From assembly GCF_012849095.1 (NCBI RefSeq), contig NZ_CP051680.1:6010001-6074000 (forward strand): a stretch of 64,000 nt of DNA, written 5' to 3'. A program made the translations under genes and the position numbers. This DNA comes from Cohnella herbarum (GTDB lineage: Bacteria; Bacillota; Bacilli; Paenibacillales; Paenibacillaceae). A model generated the notes under the pieces. That model was not told the DNA's origin. It worked only from the letters and a program-made list of their open reading frames with translations, and ran no database searches. This document shows, in pieces, positions 1 to 9,311 of the stretch. Position 1 is the first letter of the stretch, and each line of letters begins with the position of its first letter.

Positions 1-1238
<1,238 letters not shown>

Positions 1239-1404
1239 AAACGAAGTCGTGCGACTTTAGTCGTCACGAAAGACACTGTAAGACAACGATACTCACCTTC
1301 TTCTGATCGCTTTACTTCGCATCCAGTTTTCAAGGCGCAAGCCTTGGTTTCATGTTCTTTGGTATGACGGTTCAGGTCTTGTACCGAATCGCGTTACGCA
1401 ATGT
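1239..1404 (+). other. 23S-tRNA spacer without a 5S rRNA gene
   Basis: This is where a 5S gene is expected, but none of the conserved 5S blocks is present. The spacer holds a perfect 6-bp hairpin with a GCAA tetraloop at 1331-1346 followed by a short T run, which may be a processing site or weak terminator. It leads straight into tRNA-Met. Confidence 0.6.
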
Positions 1405-1481
1405 GGCGGTGTAGCTCAGCTGGCTAGAGCATTCGGTTCATACCCGGAGGGTCGGGGGTTCGAGTCCCTTCGCCGCTACCA
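1405..1481 (+). tRNA. tRNA-Met(CAT), elongator type
   Basis: A 77-nt cloverleaf with anticodon CAT and encoded CCA end. The 5' GGCGGTG pairs with CGCCGCT. The body closely resembles the Bacillus elongator tRNA-Met, so it is not the initiator. It is the first of six tRNAs transcribed after the 23S gene. Confidence 0.96.
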
Positions 1482-1500
1482 AGAATTTCTTATATCCCAT

Positions 1501-1576
1501 GGAGGCTTAGCTCAGCTGGGAGAGCATCTGCCTTACAAGCAGAGGGTCGGCGGTTCGATCCCGTCAGCCTCCACCA
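1501..1576 (+). tRNA. tRNA-Val(TAC)
   Basis: A 76-nt cloverleaf with anticodon TAC in the loop CTTACAA. The acceptor GGAGGCT pairs with AGCCTCC, and CCA is encoded. Confidence 0.96.
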
Positions 1577-1651
1577 TAAAGTTCACCCCAAAAAGTGAAG
1601 AAAGCCTTCGTAGCTTATTCCGATTACTTTTCGGGGCCCCCTTAACAGCAT

Positions 1652-1728
1652 GGAGCTGTGGTGTAGTGGCCTAACATGCCTGCCTGTCACGCAGGAGACC
1701 GCGGGTTCGAATCCCGTCAGCTCCGCCA
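1652..1728 (+). tRNA. tRNA-Asp(GTC)
   Basis: A 77-nt cloverleaf with anticodon GTC in the loop CTGTCAC. The acceptor GGAGCTG pairs with CAGCTCC, the discriminator is G and CCA is encoded. Confidence 0.96.
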
Positions 1729-1749
1729 TTATTTTATTGGCAAGATTAA

Positions 1750-1825
1750 GGCTCGATAGCTCAGCTGGTAGAGCAGAGGACTGAAAATCCTCGTGTCGGC
1801 GGTTCGATTCCGTCTCGAGCCACCA
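1750..1825 (+). tRNA. tRNA-Phe(GAA)
   Basis: A 76-nt cloverleaf with anticodon GAA in the loop CTGAAAA. The acceptor GGCTCGA pairs with TCGAGCC, and CCA is encoded. Confidence 0.96.
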
Positions 1826-1860
1826 TTTCTTTATCCGGTTACCAGACCGGCTTGTATTGT

Positions 1861-1944
1861 GGAGGATTAGCGAAGTGGCCAAACGCGGGAGACTGTAAAT
1901 CTCTTCCTTCGGGTTCGGTGGTTCAAATCCATCATCCTCCACCA
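1861..1944 (+). tRNA. tRNA-Tyr(GTA)
   Basis: An 84-nt class II tRNA with a long variable arm, as expected for bacterial tRNA-Tyr. The anticodon is GTA, the acceptor GGAGGAT pairs with ATCCTCC, and CCA is encoded. Confidence 0.96.
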
Positions 1945-2017
1945 TTTTTTACCCTAGTAAGTGACGTAAAGCGTTGTAGCGAAATCCGATTACTTCTCGG
2001 GGGACCACTCGCAATAC

Positions 2018-2093
2018 GAGCCATTAGCTCAGTTGGTAGAGCACCTGACTTTTAATCAGGGTGTCGAAGGTTCGAGTCCTTCATGGCTCACCA
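2018..2093 (+). tRNA. tRNA-Lys(TTT)
   Basis: A 76-nt cloverleaf with anticodon TTT in the loop CTTTTAA and encoded CCA. It is the last tRNA of the cluster; a strong terminator follows 15 nt later. Confidence 0.96.
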
Positions 2094-2107
2094 TTTTATC
2101 AAACGCG

Positions 2108-2132
2108 CAGACGTGCAAACGTCTGTTTTTTT
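2108..2132 (+). terminator. terminator of the rRNA-tRNA operon
   Basis: A perfect 7-bp stem (CAGACGT/ACGTCTG) with a GCAA loop, followed by seven T. It ends the 23S-tRNA transcript. Confidence 0.9.
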
Positions 2133-2162
2133 GTTGTAGGGAACAGACCAACAATATCTTCA

Positions 2163-2355
2163 ATTAATAACGCTGTCACATACCGTTATTCGTCTACAAA
2201 GTTACCCAAAAAGAAGCAATAACGTTATGCCATAACGCTAACCCCTATCTCAAGAAGAAAACTGGACAATAATAAATAATTAACGATATGCGATAACGCT
2301 AATTGATCTCACAGTTATCTGCAAAACCGAAATAACGTTACATGATAACGTTATC
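2163..2355. repeat. AT-rich block of TAACG/palindromic TAACGTTA motifs
   Basis: The short motif TAACG (or its complement) recurs about nine times in under 200 bp, several times as the full palindrome TAACGTTA or as ATAACGCTAA. There is no coding frame and no promoter I would trust. The same core continues at 51-bp spacing in the tandem repeat that follows. Function unknown; a protein-binding array is only a guess. Confidence 0.6.
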
Positions 2356-2400
2356 TTACCTCGTAAGCGGAAGCACCGGCACGAATGAAGCCACATTGCC

Positions 2401-2580
2401 AAAAAGTAACGTTACAGCACCGACTCCGAGCACAAATGAATCCATAGCGCCAAAAAGTAACGCTACAGCACCGACTCCGAGTACAAATGAATCCATAGCG
2501 CCAAAAAGTAACGTTACAGCACCGACTCCGAGCACAAATGAATCCATAGCGCCAAAAAGTAACACTACAGTACCGATTTA
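2401..2580. repeat. 51-bp tandem repeat, 3.5 copies
   Basis: Three complete near-identical units (2401-2451, 2452-2502, 2503-2553) and a partial fourth (2554-2580). Each opens with AAAAAGTAACGTTAC, so the TAACGTTA motif of the upstream block is repeated in phase. Because 51 is a multiple of three, several frames on both strands stay open. The longest forward one would encode a 17-residue Pro/Thr/Ser/Asn repeat but has no ribosome site, so I treat this as non-coding. Confidence 0.85.
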
Positions 2581-2644
2581 AAACGCAACTCCAAACGCAG
2601 ATGGTGCCAAGGCGCGCGGTAGTGTGCCTACGGATAAATCGAGC

Positions 2645-2671
2645 CACCCCAAGGGGTGATTTTTCTTTTTT
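2645..2671 (+). terminator. possible terminator
   Basis: CACCC/GGGTG hairpin with a four-base loop, followed by an 11-base tract of ten T broken by one C. It sits between the repeat block and the next gene and may insulate it. Confidence 0.45.
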
Positions 2672-2722
2672 AGGGAAAAGTAAAGAAGCTCGCGGATATT
2701 GCCGACCAGGAGGGGCTGCCAG

Positions 2723-3670
2723 TTGATCTACCTATATGCGCTCGGATTTTCCTTTCTCCTCGTACTCCTGCTGGTCCCCATCGTACGGGCGTTCGCCCTC
2801 AAAATCGGTTTCGTCGATCGCCCCACTAAACGTAAAGTTCATTCGGCGCCTATTCCGCTTAGCGGAGGTCTTGCGATATACGGCGGCGTGATCGCCACCA
2901 CTTGGATCTTCCTAGGCAATACTCCGATTTTGCGCGTACTGGCTCTAGGAGGCGGTTTGCTAGTCGCTATCGGCCTGATCGATGATGCGTATAAATCATA
3001 CGGGCGGGAATTCCCGATATGGCCAAGATTAATCGTCTACATAGGCGTATCCTTGATCCCGTCAGCATTCGGGATCTCGATCGCCGGTATTTCCGCGCCT
3101 TCCCGTTCGGCCATGATTCTGTTCTCTCCGGGCTGGGCCGCTTTTTTTACATTGCTGTGGGTATTCGCTTTGATTAACATGCTGAATTTCATCGACGGGA
3201 TCGACGGGCTGGCTTCGGGAGTATGCGTAATCTCGGCCTTCACGTTGTTCGCAGCTTCGTTAATCGGCGCCCAGAACGTAACTGCGCTGATCGGCGTTGC
3301 GCTAGCGGGAGCTTGCCTTGCTTTCCTCGTCTATAATTTCCATCCCGCGCGTATTTTCATGGGCGACGCCGGAGCGACATTCCTGGGCTTTACGCTTGCG
3401 GTTACAGCAATCGAAGGAACGCTTAAAGGTGCGACGTTATTATCGTTGTCCGTTCCTATGTTGGCGCTTGGCGTGCCTATCCTAGACACGATTATCGTCT
3501 TCGCCAGAAGGCTGTTGGAAGGCAAAGGCTTACATCGGGCGGACAATTTGCATACTCATCACAGTTTAATGAAGTGGGGACTGACGCAGGTGCAGACGGT
3601 TACTTTTCTGTATTTGATTGCAGCCGTCTTCTCTCTACTGTCCATCGTCGTATTGCTTGTCCTTCGCTGA
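2723..3670 (+). CDS. tagO: undecaprenyl-phosphate N-acetylhexosamine-1-phosphate transferase (WecA/TagO type)
   Basis: A 315-residue polytopic membrane protein of glycosyltransferase family 4 (MraY/WecA/TagO). These enzymes move a sugar-1-phosphate from a UDP-sugar to undecaprenyl phosphate and start teichoic acid or other envelope polymers on the cytoplasmic face. Visible motifs are the catalytic DDAYKSYG (residues 87-94), NFIDGIDGLASG (from residue 155) and the late HTHHSLM. About ten hydrophobic segments are evident. I place the start at the TTG at 2723 because AGGAGGGG lies 7 nt before it; the frame stays open to a TTG at 2699 that has no ribosome site. No other teichoic acid gene is adjacent, so the exact polymer is open. 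Confidence 0.88.
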   Translation: MIYLYALGFSFLLVLLLVPIVRAFALKIGFVDRPTKRKVHSAPIPLSGGLAIYGGVIATTWIFLGNTPILRVLALGGGLLVAIGLIDDAYKSYGREFPIWPRLIVYIGVSLIPSAFGISIAGISAPSRSAMILFSPGWAAFFTLLWVFALINMLNFIDGIDGLASGVCVISAFTLFAASLIGAQNVTALIGVALAGACLAFLVYNFHPARIFMGDAGATFLGFTLAVTAIEGTLKGATLLSLSVPMLALGVPILDTIIVFARRLLEGKGLHRADNLHTHHSLMKWGLTQVQTVTFLYLIAAVFSLLSIVVLLVLR

Positions 3671-3694
3671 TTCATCCCTTGCATGTGTCAAATA

Positions 3695-3703
3695 TGGTAC
3701 AAT
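3695..3703 (+). promoter_or_regulatory. extended -10 promoter before the CdaR-type gene
   Basis: TGGTACAAT fits an extended -10 (TGnTATAAT) about 45 bp before the start codon. No good -35 hexamer is at the right distance. Confidence 0.4.
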
Positions 3704-3747
3704 GACGCATATATATCGCTTATCTTCGCGGACAAGGGGCTTCAACG

Positions 3748-4839
3748 ATGAATAAAACCAGACTGCAGCAATTGGGCCAACTATTGAATGCGTCGGTAGT
3801 CTCTAAAGTACTGACGGGACCCGAATGGGAAAAAGAAGGCGGAAAGAAACATCCCGAGGTCGGAGATGCGATCCAACTGAAAAAGGTTTGTCTCATGGTC
3901 GTCCGAGTGAACGGTGCGGAACTGCATTGCATCGAGATCGCGGCCACGCTGACGCCGGTCGAGAAACAATTATTGGGTTGGGCCGTCCAGCAAGGCGGGG
4001 CGAGACCCGTTTCCGGAGCATCGGACTTGGAGCGTCAAGCCAGGAAATTCGGCGATTGGGTTCAGCAATCCGTTACCGCCGGTGAATGGCGAGCCGAGGT
4101 ACCCGATCGAATGGAGCTTCGCAATCGGTTATTCGACGGGATGGTCCCGTTTCTTCTTCTATGCGAGCAACTCGAGGAAAAAGAGCCTTCCTATGGAGAA
4201 CTTGAGAAGACGATTCGTTCCTTTATCTCCGATGAAACGTTATTAATCCCGCTGCGCGAGCATGAATGGCTTATTCTGAGCAGCGATCGGGTACTAACGG
4301 AAGCGGACGGCGATGGAGACGAAGTACTAGGCCACGAGGAAACGAAGGAGCTCTTATCCACGCTGGCGGAAGGTCTCCATCAGTTGATTACGGGGGAATG
4401 GGGCGGAGAATGCCATATCGCGGTAGGAGAGCCGATCGTCCCATCGGAAAGCGTTGTCCGCATCGTCGGTACTCTTAGGGAAACGATATTTTTAGGGCGT
4501 AAATTCCATGTCGGCATGCAGATCCATCTGCCTTGGCTCGTTCACCTTGAGAGATTGTTAAGCGGAATACCGGAAATGGTCCGTTCGAGATTCGTCGAGG
4601 AAATGATGGGCAGGCCCGATTTGTTTACGGATTCGGAAACGGTGTCGACGTTGGATGCCTTTTTCTCGATGGATTGCAACGTCAGCGAAACCGCTAAGAA
4701 ATTATTTATACATCGCAATACTTTATTGTATAGATTGGATAAAATTAAGCACGAAGCAGGCTTGGACGTACGATCGTTCAACGATGCGGTATTGGTCAGG
4801 ATATTATTGCTATTGTACAAAGTCACGAAAAGGAAATGA
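3748..4839 (+). CDS. PucR/CdaR-family transcriptional regulator
   Basis: A 363-residue protein whose C-terminus (about residues 305-360) is the PucR/CdaR helix-turn-helix: SETAKKLFIHRNTLLYRLDKI followed by LLLLYKV. The rest is a poorly conserved sensory region without obvious membrane segments. Members of this family control sugar-diacid, purine or nitrogen genes. The start ATG has AAGGGG about 10 nt upstream. Its position directly before msmX suggests, but does not show, a role in carbohydrate uptake. The ligand cannot be read from the sequence. Confidence 0.82.
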   Translation: MNKTRLQQLGQLLNASVVSKVLTGPEWEKEGGKKHPEVGDAIQLKKVCLMVVRVNGAELHCIEIAATLTPVEKQLLGWAVQQGGARPVSGASDLERQARKFGDWVQQSVTAGEWRAEVPDRMELRNRLFDGMVPFLLLCEQLEEKEPSYGELEKTIRSFISDETLLIPLREHEWLILSSDRVLTEADGDGDEVLGHEETKELLSTLAEGLHQLITGEWGGECHIAVGEPIVPSESVVRIVGTLRETIFLGRKFHVGMQIHLPWLVHLERLLSGIPEMVRSRFVEEMMGRPDLFTDSETVSTLDAFFSMDCNVSETAKKLFIHRNTLLYRLDKIKHEAGLDVRSFNDAVLVRILLLLYKVTKRK

Positions 4840-4930
4840 ATTTTTTGTACGCTTTGTGCATAGTCATTTGGCCTGTGCGTGAGTTAAGATAATCATGTAC
4901 CTTCAAACGAAGTTTAGGGGGAAATGAACA

Positions 4931-6052
4931 ATGGCAGGCGTTCGCTTAGAAAATGTGTACAAAAAATATGCAGGTACCGACAAAGCATCGGTAACCGACT
5001 TTAATCTGGATATCCAGGACAAGGAATTTCTCGTTCTCGTTGGTCCTTCCGGTTGCGGAAAATCGACCACGCTGCGTATGATCGCAGGTCTTGAAGAAAT
5101 TTCCGAAGGCAAGCTGTACATCGGCGATCGCGTCGTGAACGACGTAGCACCGAAAGATCGCGACATCGCAATGGTCTTCCAATCGTACGCTTTGTACCCA
5201 CATATGAACGTGTATCAAAACATGGCATTCGGTCTGAAATTGCGTAAATTCCGCAAAGACGAAATCGATCGCCGCGTTCGCGAAGCAGCTCGCACGCTCG
5301 AAATCGAGCACTTGCTTGATCGCAAACCGAAAGCATTGTCCGGGGGCCAACGCCAACGTGTTGCCTTGGGTCGCGCAATCGTTCGTGAACCGCAAGTCTT
5401 CTTGATGGATGAGCCTCTTTCCAACTTGGATGCTAAACTGCGTACTCAAATGCGCGCTAACATCAGTAAATTGATGAAACGTCTTGAAACGACTTGCATC
5501 TACGTAACCCATGACCAAACGGAAGCAATGACAATGGGAGATCGTATCGTCGTTATGAAAGACGGCTTTATTCAACAAGCTGCAACTCCTGACGTTCTTT
5601 ACAACCACCCGGTTAACCTGTTCGTTGCAGGCTTCATCGGAGCTCCTGCGATGAACTTCATCACGGGTCAATTGGTTGAAGACGGCGGATCGGTTCGCTT
5701 CCGTGCTACAGGCTTTAACGTTGAAGTTCCTGAAGGCAAAGCAAAAGCGCTTCGCGCTAAAGGCTACATCGGCAAAGAAATCATTCTCGGAATTCGTCCG
5801 GAAGATTTCCACGAAGAGCCAGTGTTCATCGAAGCTTCTCCGAACAGCATCGTGAACGCAACGATCGAAGTTTCCGAGAACTTGGGTCATGAAATGTTCC
5901 TCTACCTGAACGGTTTGGGTAAAGACAACGTTATCGCGCGCGTTGACGGACGTTCCGGCCTTCGCGAGAACCAAAACATCAAACTCGCGATCGACATGAA
6001 CAAAATCCACGTATTCGACAAAGACTCGGAATTGAACATTTTCGAGAACTAA
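4931..6052 (+). CDS. msmX: carbohydrate ABC importer ATPase (MsmX/UgpC type)
   Basis: A 373-residue nucleotide-binding subunit of CUT1 sugar importers. Walker [11 protein letters not shown] starts near residue 37; the Q-loop region [13 protein letters not shown], the signature [14 protein letters not shown], Walker [13 protein letters not shown] and the H-loop VTHDQ follow in order, with a C-terminal OB/TOBE regulatory domain (IIGIRPEDF-like block). No permease or binding-protein genes are nearby, which fits MsmX, a single ATPase that energises several sugar transporters in Bacillus. AGGGGGAA precedes the ATG. A strong terminator follows, so it is monocistronic. Confidence 0.95.
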   Translation: MAGVRLENVYKKYAGTDKASVTDFNLDIQDKEFLVLVGPSGCGKSTTLRMIAGLEEISEGKLYIGDRVVNDVAPKDRDIAMVFQSYALYPHMNVYQNMAFGLKLRKFRKDEIDRRVREAARTLEIEHLLDRKPKALSGGQRQRVALGRAIVREPQVFLMDEPLSNLDAKLRTQMRANISKLMKRLETTCIYVTHDQTEAMTMGDRIVVMKDGFIQQAATPDVLYNHPVNLFVAGFIGAPAMNFITGQLVEDGGSVRFRATGFNVEVPEGKAKALRAKGYIGKEIILGIRPEDFHEEPVFIEASPNSIVNATIEVSENLGHEMFLYLNGLGKDNVIARVDGRSGLRENQNIKLAIDMNKIHVFDKDSELNIFEN

Positions 6053-6070
6053 TATACTTTTAGAACGTTT

Positions 6071-6105
6071 ACCGTTCGGCCGATGGCCGGACGGTTTTCA
6101 TTTTT
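6071..6105 (+). terminator. msmX terminator
   Basis: An 11-bp stem with one G-U pair (ACCGTTCGGCC/GGCCGGACGGT), a GAT loop and T-rich tail. Confidence 0.9.
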
Positions 6106-6124
6106 ACATATTCGAAAGTATAAA

Positions 6125-6153
6125 TTGCTTTGTGCGTTTATTTTCGTTACGAT
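6125..6153 (+). promoter_or_regulatory. hprK operon promoter
   Basis: TTGCTT, a 17-bp spacer and TACGAT, ending 31 bp before the hprK start codon. It is plausible as the sigma-A promoter of hprK-lgt-ppaX-yvoF. Confidence 0.45.
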
Positions 6154-6184
6154 AAATAGGGGAAATTAGGAAAGGAGCTGTACG

Positions 6185-7117
6185 ATGGCTAAAAAAGTGA
6201 GAGTATCCGAACTCGTGCAGCAATTTCACCTCGAAATTGTCGCCGGCGAAGACGGACTGAGAAGAACGATCGTTACGGACGACTTGAATCGGCCTGGACT
6301 AGAGATGGCTGGTTATTTCAACTATTACCCGGCAGATCGGGCGCAAATGCTTGGACGTACGGAGCTTGCATTCCTTGAGACTTTAACGACCGAGGAACGT
6401 CGCGATCGGATGGAACGGTTATGTCACGAGGAAACGCCGTGCATTATCATTACGCGCGGGTTGGATATTCCGACGGAATTGATTGAAATCGCGAACGAGA
6501 GAAATTTTCCGGTATTAAGAAGCTCGGTGGCGACAACGATTCTTCTGAGCCGGATTACGAACTTTCTGGAGAAGAAGCTTGCGCCCTCGGCAACGATTCA
6601 CGGAGTACTCGTGGACGTATATGGCGTGGGGATGCTTATTACCGGAGGCAGCGGGATCGGAAAAAGCGAGACTGCCCTGGAGTTAGTTAAACGCGGACAT
6701 CGTCTGATAGCGGATGATGCGGTAGAAATCCGTCAGACTGCCGACAATAACTTGTTCGGAACAGCGCCGGACCTCATCCGGCACCTGCTTGAAATTCGCG
6801 GTCTGGGGATATTGAACGTCATGACGTTATTCGGAGCCGGCGCGGTTCGTAACCAGACAAGCATTAGCTTGGTCGTTAAGCTGGAGAACTGGCAGCAGGA
6901 CAAGCAATACGACCGCCTTGGCTTGGACGAAGAGACGACCAAGATCATCGAGACGGAAGTACCGTTGTTGACCGTGCCGGTTAGACCGGGCCGGAACTTA
7001 GCGGTTATTCTGGAAGTCGCGGCGATGAATTTCCGTCTGAAACGGATGGGTTATAATGCTGCGCTGCAATTTACGAATAAGTTGACCGAAGCGATCTCCG
7101 AAGACGATTACGAATAA
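6185..7117 (+). CDS. hprK: HPr(Ser) kinase/phosphorylase
   Basis: A 310-residue cytoplasmic enzyme that phosphorylates Ser46 of HPr and Crh with ATP or PPi and also removes the phosphate, setting carbon catabolite control. It has the Walker A GGSGIGKS (154-161), the DD pair at 177-178 and the family signature [13 protein letters not shown] near the C-terminus. AAAGGAG lies 6 nt before the ATG. It heads the conserved hprK-lgt-ppaX-yvoF operon. Its partner Crh is encoded later in this window. Confidence 0.97.
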   Translation: MAKKVRVSELVQQFHLEIVAGEDGLRRTIVTDDLNRPGLEMAGYFNYYPADRAQMLGRTELAFLETLTTEERRDRMERLCHEETPCIIITRGLDIPTELIEIANERNFPVLRSSVATTILLSRITNFLEKKLAPSATIHGVLVDVYGVGMLITGGSGIGKSETALELVKRGHRLIADDAVEIRQTADNNLFGTAPDLIRHLLEIRGLGILNVMTLFGAGAVRNQTSISLVVKLENWQQDKQYDRLGLDEETTKIIETEVPLLTVPVRPGRNLAVILEVAAMNFRLKRMGYNAALQFTNKLTEAISEDDYE

Positions 7118-7134
7118 ATATATGGAGGATGAGC

Positions 7135-8139
7135 ATGTATACTCTACTCTTGGATCCGATCGCGTTTACGCTTGGACCCTTATCGGTACATTGGTATGGC
7201 ATCATTCTTGGGCTGGCTGCCCTGTCCGGGTTGCTAATCGCGGTTCAGGAAGGTAAGCGGTTCGGAATAAGCCCCGATTTTTTCCTGGATTTAATGCTCT
7301 ATGGAGTACCCTCGTCTATTATTGCCGCGCGGTTGTATTACGTTGCTTTCAAATGGGATTATTACCAAGACCACCCAGGCGAAATCATTCAGATATGGAA
7401 TGGCGGTATTGCCATATACGGAGCCTTAATCGGAGCGCTAATCTGCGGATTCTTCTACATCCGAGCCAAGGGCTACGATTTCTGGCGGATCGTCGATATT
7501 TGCGCGCCTTCTTTGCTGATTGGCCAAATGATCGGGCGTTGGGGCAATTTCGTGAACCAGGAAGCTTACGGCGGCGAGGTTGAACGTTCGTTCTTAAGCG
7601 ATACGTTACATATTCCTAAATTCATAGTCGATCAAATGAACGTGCAAGGGGTTTACCATCACCCTACGTTCTTATACGAATCGTTGTGGAGCTTGGTCGG
7701 ATTAATGATATTGTTCGTAATCCGCCGTCGGAACTTTCTTCGCGAGGGTGAGCTGTTTTTCTCGTACTTTATCTGGTATTCGATCGGTCGTTTCTTCATT
7801 GAGCCGCTGCGTACGGACAGCTTGGCGTTTAAAGGTCCGGACTGGCTGGTGTCGTTCGTGGATGCGTTATGGTCGCCAATGAAACCGGTATTTGAATATG
7901 GTTATCTGAATCCGGCGGAAGGCAACATTCGTATTTCTCAATTGTTGGCCTTACTGATCGTCGTGGCCGGCATCGTCCTGATTATTACGCGCCGTAAGCT
8001 TGGCGTAGCCAAGCAGAAATACAACGATCCGCTGATCAATCATAAAAAGAAAGCCGCGGATGCCGACGTTGCGCAAGTAGAAACGGAGACTAACAAGAAT
8101 GACGCAAGCAACGAGGAAAATAACGACCGTCCTGTTTGA
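7135..8139 (+). CDS. lgt: prolipoprotein diacylglyceryl transferase
   Basis: A 334-residue integral membrane enzyme that adds diacylglycerol from phosphatidylglycerol to the lipobox cysteine of prolipoproteins. The Lgt signature GRWGNFVNQEAYGG is present, and FLYESLWSLVG and GRFFIEPLRTDS match conserved blocks. There are seven or so membrane spans. The C-terminus ends in a hydrophilic Lys/Asn/Glu-rich tail. I choose the ATG at 7135, 6 nt after GGAGG; an ATG at 7129 touches that ribosome site. It overlaps ppaX by 41 nt, which implies translational coupling. Confidence 0.95.
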   Translation: MYTLLLDPIAFTLGPLSVHWYGIILGLAALSGLLIAVQEGKRFGISPDFFLDLMLYGVPSSIIAARLYYVAFKWDYYQDHPGEIIQIWNGGIAIYGALIGALICGFFYIRAKGYDFWRIVDICAPSLLIGQMIGRWGNFVNQEAYGGEVERSFLSDTLHIPKFIVDQMNVQGVYHHPTFLYESLWSLVGLMILFVIRRRNFLREGELFFSYFIWYSIGRFFIEPLRTDSLAFKGPDWLVSFVDALWSPMKPVFEYGYLNPAEGNIRISQLLALLIVVAGIVLIITRRKLGVAKQKYNDPLINHKKKAADADVAQVETETNKNDASNEENNDRPV

Positions 8140-8794
8140 TCTAGACGGGACGATTATCGATACGAACGAATTAATCATCGAGTCTTGCATGCATGCGCTT
8201 CGCGGGCACGTCCGCGAGGATTTCGGCAGAGAGCATATTATCCCTTTAATGGGACAGCCGCTTACGATGCAGATGCAGCAATTCTTGAAGTGGAAACAAA
8301 ACGAGAACGATGTTGATGTAGCTACTGTGGTGCAGGCTTACAGGGATTACAATTTGTTAAAGCACGATGAGATGGTTTCGTTGTTTCCCGGTGTTGCGGA
8401 TGTCATTCCGAAGCTTCGTCAAGCGGGAATCCGCGTCGGGATCGTGACGACTAAGATGAGGGCGACGACCATTCGCGCTTTAGAATTGCTAGGTCTTCAT
8501 CAACACATGGAAACGATCGTTTCCATAGATGACGTAGAGAATGCTAAGCCGCATCCGGAGCCGGTAGCCAAAGCGATCCAAGCTTTGGGCGCGGAGCCGT
8601 CCGAAACGCTTATGGTCGGTGACAGCTCAGTCGACATGAAGTCGGCTATCGCCGCCGGAGCGATTCCGGTAGGCGTGGCCTGGTCGCTTAAGGGCGAAGA
8701 GCATCTTATAGAAAACGGCGCGTTACATATGCTTCATAGCATGAACGAGCTCTTAATCCTGTGCGGTATCGAGACAGAGGGTGTCGAAGGTTGA
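8099..8794 (+). CDS. ppaX: HAD-family pyrophosphatase PpaX
   Basis: A 231-residue HAD phosphatase. Motif I is FDLDGTIID (residues 13-21), motif II is the TT of [10 protein letters not shown], motif III is the Lys of ENAKPHPEP and motif IV is MVGDSSVDM. In Bacillus, PpaX hydrolyses the PPi made when HprK dephosphorylates HPr-Ser-P, which accounts for its place in the hprK operon. The start overlaps the end of lgt and has no strong ribosome site, so it probably relies on coupling. Confidence 0.92.
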   Translation: MTQATRKITTVLFDLDGTIIDTNELIIESCMHALRGHVREDFGREHIIPLMGQPLTMQMQQFLKWKQNENDVDVATVVQAYRDYNLLKHDEMVSLFPGVADVIPKLRQAGIRVGIVTTKMRATTIRALELLGLHQHMETIVSIDDVENAKPHPEPVAKAIQALGAEPSETLMVGDSSVDMKSAIAAGAIPVGVAWSLKGEEHLIENGALHMLHSMNELLILCGIETEGVEG

Positions 8795-9267
8795 GAAACG
8801 TAGAGCGGTATCCGGTGGAAGGACCGAATGCGCTTTGGCAAATGTATCGAACGATATCGCGGTTCAAGGCGGTCCGTAATTTCGTGTTCATCCAGATCAC
8901 GCGTTATTGTCCGAGCTTGCCCGTGAAAAATTGGATCTACAGACGTGTCCTCGGTATGAAGGTCGGACGCCATACGGCGTTCGCCCTCATGGTGATGGTA
9001 GACGTCTTTTTTCCAGAGCGGATATCGATTGGAGACAACTCCATCATCGGCTATAACTCGACGCTGCTCACGCATGAATATTTAATTAAGGAATATCGTC
9101 TTGGAGATATCCGAATCGGAGCGAACGTCATGATCGGAGCTAACGTTACGATCTTGCCTGGAGTGACGATAGGGGACGGAGCCGTCGTGGCTGCCGGATC
9201 GGTCGTGCATAAGGATGTAGCGCCTCATGCCAGAGTGGGCGGAAATCCCTTGCGGGAACTAGGATAG
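8791..9267 (+). CDS. yvoF: hexapeptide-repeat acyltransferase (YvoF-like)
   Basis: A 158-residue member of the left-handed beta-helix acyltransferases (maltose/galactoside O-acetyltransferase group). Hexapeptide repeats are seen in [10 protein letters not shown] and [31 protein letters not shown]. The acceptor substrate is not known. I place the start at the TTG at 8791, which overlaps the ppaX stop and follows AGAGGG; a GTG at 8761 in the same frame would overlap ppaX more and lacks a ribosome site. It is the last gene of the hprK operon. Confidence 0.85.
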   Translation: MRNVERYPVEGPNALWQMYRTISRFKAVRNFVFIQITRYCPSLPVKNWIYRRVLGMKVGRHTAFALMVMVDVFFPERISIGDNSIIGYNSTLLTHEYLIKEYRLGDIRIGANVMIGANVTILPGVTIGDGAVVAAGSVVHKDVAPHARVGGNPLRELG

Positions 9268-9311
9268 GAAAAGCCGCTGCAAGCGGAGTTAGCTGAGGAG
9301 AGAAGTTCACC

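Noticed and set aside
2401..2580. CRISPR array
   Set aside because: Units are contiguous with no unique spacers, and no cas genes are nearby.
2342..2581. A 79-residue Pro/Thr/Ser repeat protein
   Set aside because: No ribosome site; the 51-bp period keeps several frames open on both strands, so the frame is a by-product of the repeat.
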